Assembly (NCBI GenBank): GCA_002021875.1
Contig: CP018627.1
Span: 9,300,001-9,364,000 of the forward strand
Source: Streptomyces hygroscopicus
Lineage (GTDB): Bacteria; Actinomycetota; Actinomycetes; Streptomycetales; Streptomycetaceae
Direction of reading: 5' to 3'
DNA: 64,000 nucleotides
In this document: piece by piece, positions 62,702-64,000 of the stretch
How the letters are laid out: each line of letters starts with the position of its first letter
Numbering within the stretch: position 1 is the first letter of the stretch
Program-made: the position numbers and the translations under genes
Notes under the pieces: generated by a model
Seen by the model: the letters and a program-made list of their open reading frames with translations, nothing else
What the model was told of the DNA's origin: nothing
Databases searched by the model: none

Positions 62702-63631
62702 GTGGCAGCCGCACCGCCGTCCTGGCACCTCGGCATCGACATAGGGGGCACCAAGGTCGCCCTGCGCGCCGAGTCGGCAGACGGACGCATCGAGGAGCAC
62801 ACGTTCCTCTGGCCGAACGACCAGGACGGACCGGACCGAGACCTGGCCCTGCTGTCAGAGGGCGTCGCCACCCTGGCGGCCCGGACGGGTGACGGTTTCC
62901 AGGCCGCAGGGGTCGCCGTCCCCGCCACGGTGGGCCCGGACGAGCAGGTCGTCTCCTGGCCCAGCCGACCGTCCTGGACCGGCCTCGCCCTCGGTCCCGT
63001 ACTGCGTGTCCTCGTACCCGGAGCGGCCATCGCCTGGGCGGACGACGGCGATGTGGCCGCCCTCGCCGAGGCCGAGGCGGCCGACTGCGCCGACCTGCTC
63101 TACATCGGCGTCGGAACCGGCATCGGCGGCGGCCTGCTCCTGGGCGGCCGCCTCTGCCCCGGCCCGGGTCGGGGCTCCTTCGAACTGGGCCATCTGGTCG
63201 TCGCGTCGGGCGGTCCGGTGTGCGTCTGCGGCCGTCAGGGCTGCCTCCAGGCGATCGCCTCGGGCCCGGCCACTCTGGCCCGGGCCCGCGAACTGCACGG
63301 CGCGCCGGTCACCTACGAAGAGCTGCGCGAAGCCCTCCGTACCGCCCGCCCATGGGCTATGGCCGCGATCGACGGCACCTGCCAGGCCCTGGCCACCGCC
63401 ATCATGGGGGTCACCGAACTGCTGCACCCCGGCCTCGCTGTGATCGGAGGCGGATTCACGGCAGGCATCGACAACCTGGTCGAGCGCGTAGCCACCCACC
63501 TGACACCCATGTCGCGCTCAGGCTGCCCCGCCCCGCCCGTCGCCGCGGCGCGGCTGGGCGGCCTTTCGTCGCTCCGAGGCGCGGTCCTGCTTGCCCGAGC
63601 CGTCACAGCCGGAGCCGTACCGCTTCTGTAG
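62702..63631 (+). CDS. rifN: Kanosamine kinase (ROK family)
   Basis: This enzyme phosphorylates kanosamine at C6, the last step before the aminoshikimate pathway proper. It has 309 residues with the ATP loop GIDIGGTKVALR, the second phosphate loop IGVGTGIGGGLLLGG, and the ROK zinc-binding signature: His in ELGHLVV followed by CVCGRQGCLQ. GTG 62702 is preferred to 62633, which would place 23 unrelated residues in front and overlap rifM by 62 bases. No strong ribosome site is seen, so it probably relies on coupling to rifM seven bases upstream. Confidence 0.93.
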   Translation: MAAAPPSWHLGIDIGGTKVALRAESADGRIEEHTFLWPNDQDGPDRDLALLSEGVATLAARTGDGFQAAGVAVPATVGPDEQVVSWPSRPSWTGLALGPVLRVLVPGAAIAWADDGDVAALAEAEAADCADLLYIGVGTGIGGGLLLGGRLCPGPGRGSFELGHLVVASGGPVCVCGRQGCLQAIASGPATLARARELHGAPVTYEELREALRTARPWAMAAIDGTCQALATAIMGVTELLHPGLAVIGGGFTAGIDNLVERVATHLTPMSRSGCPAPPVAAARLGGLSSLRGAVLLARAVTAGAVPLL

Positions 63632-63710
63632 CTGCCGCTGCCCCGGTTCGCGGGGACACACGCGGCGCCGCGTCTACGACACCCCCGCTCTTCATCAAGA
63701 GGAGGCACGA

Positions 63711-64000
63711 ATGTACGAACGCCAGTCCGTCTTCGCCGACATCCAGGATCCGCTGTGGCCACCCACCGCCGTCCGGCCGTCCGCCGAAGCCATCGAGAGA
63801 TATCGGCGGGAGGGCCAGTGGCGCGCTGAGCACTTCCTGACGGATCTGCATCGGCACCGCCGGGAGCGGCCGGGCGAGATCGCCGTCATCGGTTATCGCG
63901 CGGACGGCACCACCGAGACGTTGTCGTGGTCGCGGTATGCCGATCAGGTCGAGCAGTTCGCGTCGGCGTTGCGCGCGCTCGGTGTGGGGCCGGGCCAGGT
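63711..64000 (+). CDS. Acyl-CoA synthetase / AMP-dependent ligase, N-terminal part (3' end cut by window edge)
   Basis: The ATG at 63711 follows AAGAGGAGG (about 63697-63705), a strong site. The 96 complete codons read through TVRPSAEAIERYRREGQWRAE-like sequence and then IAVIGYRADGTTETLSWSRY and FASALRALGVGPGQ. This is the N-terminal sub-fold of carboxylic acid-CoA ligases, before the P-loop. It could activate a short or branched acid whose CoA ester feeds the CCR, or a side-chain acid for tailoring. The substrate cannot be told from this part. Confidence 0.8.
   Translation, partial: MYERQSVFADIQDPLWPPTAVRPSAEAIERYRREGQWRAEHFLTDLHRHRRERPGEIAVIGYRADGTTETLSWSRYADQVEQFASALRALGVGPGQ

Noticed and set aside
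1..64000. CRISPR arrays, tRNA or rRNA genes
   Set aside because: I saw no regularly spaced short repeats, no tRNA-like cloverleaf and no rRNA-like sequence. The repeats present are PKS domain copies.

Overview
The window is very GC-rich DNA with Streptomyces-type codon use, GTG starts and TTA-containing regulatory genes. It is almost certainly from a Streptomyces or a close actinomycete relative. Nearly all of it is a modular type I polyketide synthase (PKS) cluster for an ansamycin primed by 3-amino-5-hydroxybenzoic acid (AHBA).

Left flank (1-7255): a DEAD-box helicase cut by the window edge, a small DUF5302-type protein, a decayed transposase, a LuxR-type regulator (minus strand), about 1.6 kb without a recognisable gene, then three broken or shortened chromosomal genes (a PucR-like regulator, a DciA/DUF721 fragment and a short lipoprotein). 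It reads as the eroded border of the cluster.

Precursor and control block (7256-14212): a second LuxR-type regulator paralogous to the first, a crotonyl-CoA carboxylase/reductase (CCR) for a substituted malonyl-CoA, and a tightly overlapping methoxymalonyl-ACP set (FkbK, FkbJ, FkbI, FkbH). The FkbG-type O-methyltransferase converges on this set across a strong inverted-repeat terminator. TTA codons in both regulators and two in the CCR gene suggest bldA-dependent timing.

PKS block (14539-55466): five PKS genes in a row carry a loading module plus seven extension modules. PKS A has loading (adenylation, KR-like, ACP) and modules 1-3; B, C, D and E have one module each. From motifs, module 1 leaves a hydroxyl. 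Module 2 (no KR) and module 3 (dead KR) leave ketones. Modules 4 and 5 are fully reducing. Module 6 has a DH and a KR that both look dead. Module 7 has active-looking DH and KR. Two ketones in a row right after the AHBA-proximal unit resemble RifA and point to a naphthalenic rather than a benzenic (geldanamycin-like) ansamycin. Long, nearly identical DNA blocks shared by modules 1, 4, 5 and 6 show recent duplication or gene conversion.

Release and starter supply (55549-63631): an amide synthase (RifF type) closes the macrolactam, followed by AHBA genes in the order G-H-I-K-L-M-N, as in the rifamycin cluster. The aminodehydroquinate dehydratase (RifJ) and any ring hydroxylase or tailoring enzymes are not in the window. 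The right edge cuts an acyl-CoA ligase gene (63711 onward). The final product cannot be named from the sequence. The prediction is a seven-extension ansamycin that may contain a methoxymalonyl unit and a CCR-derived unit.
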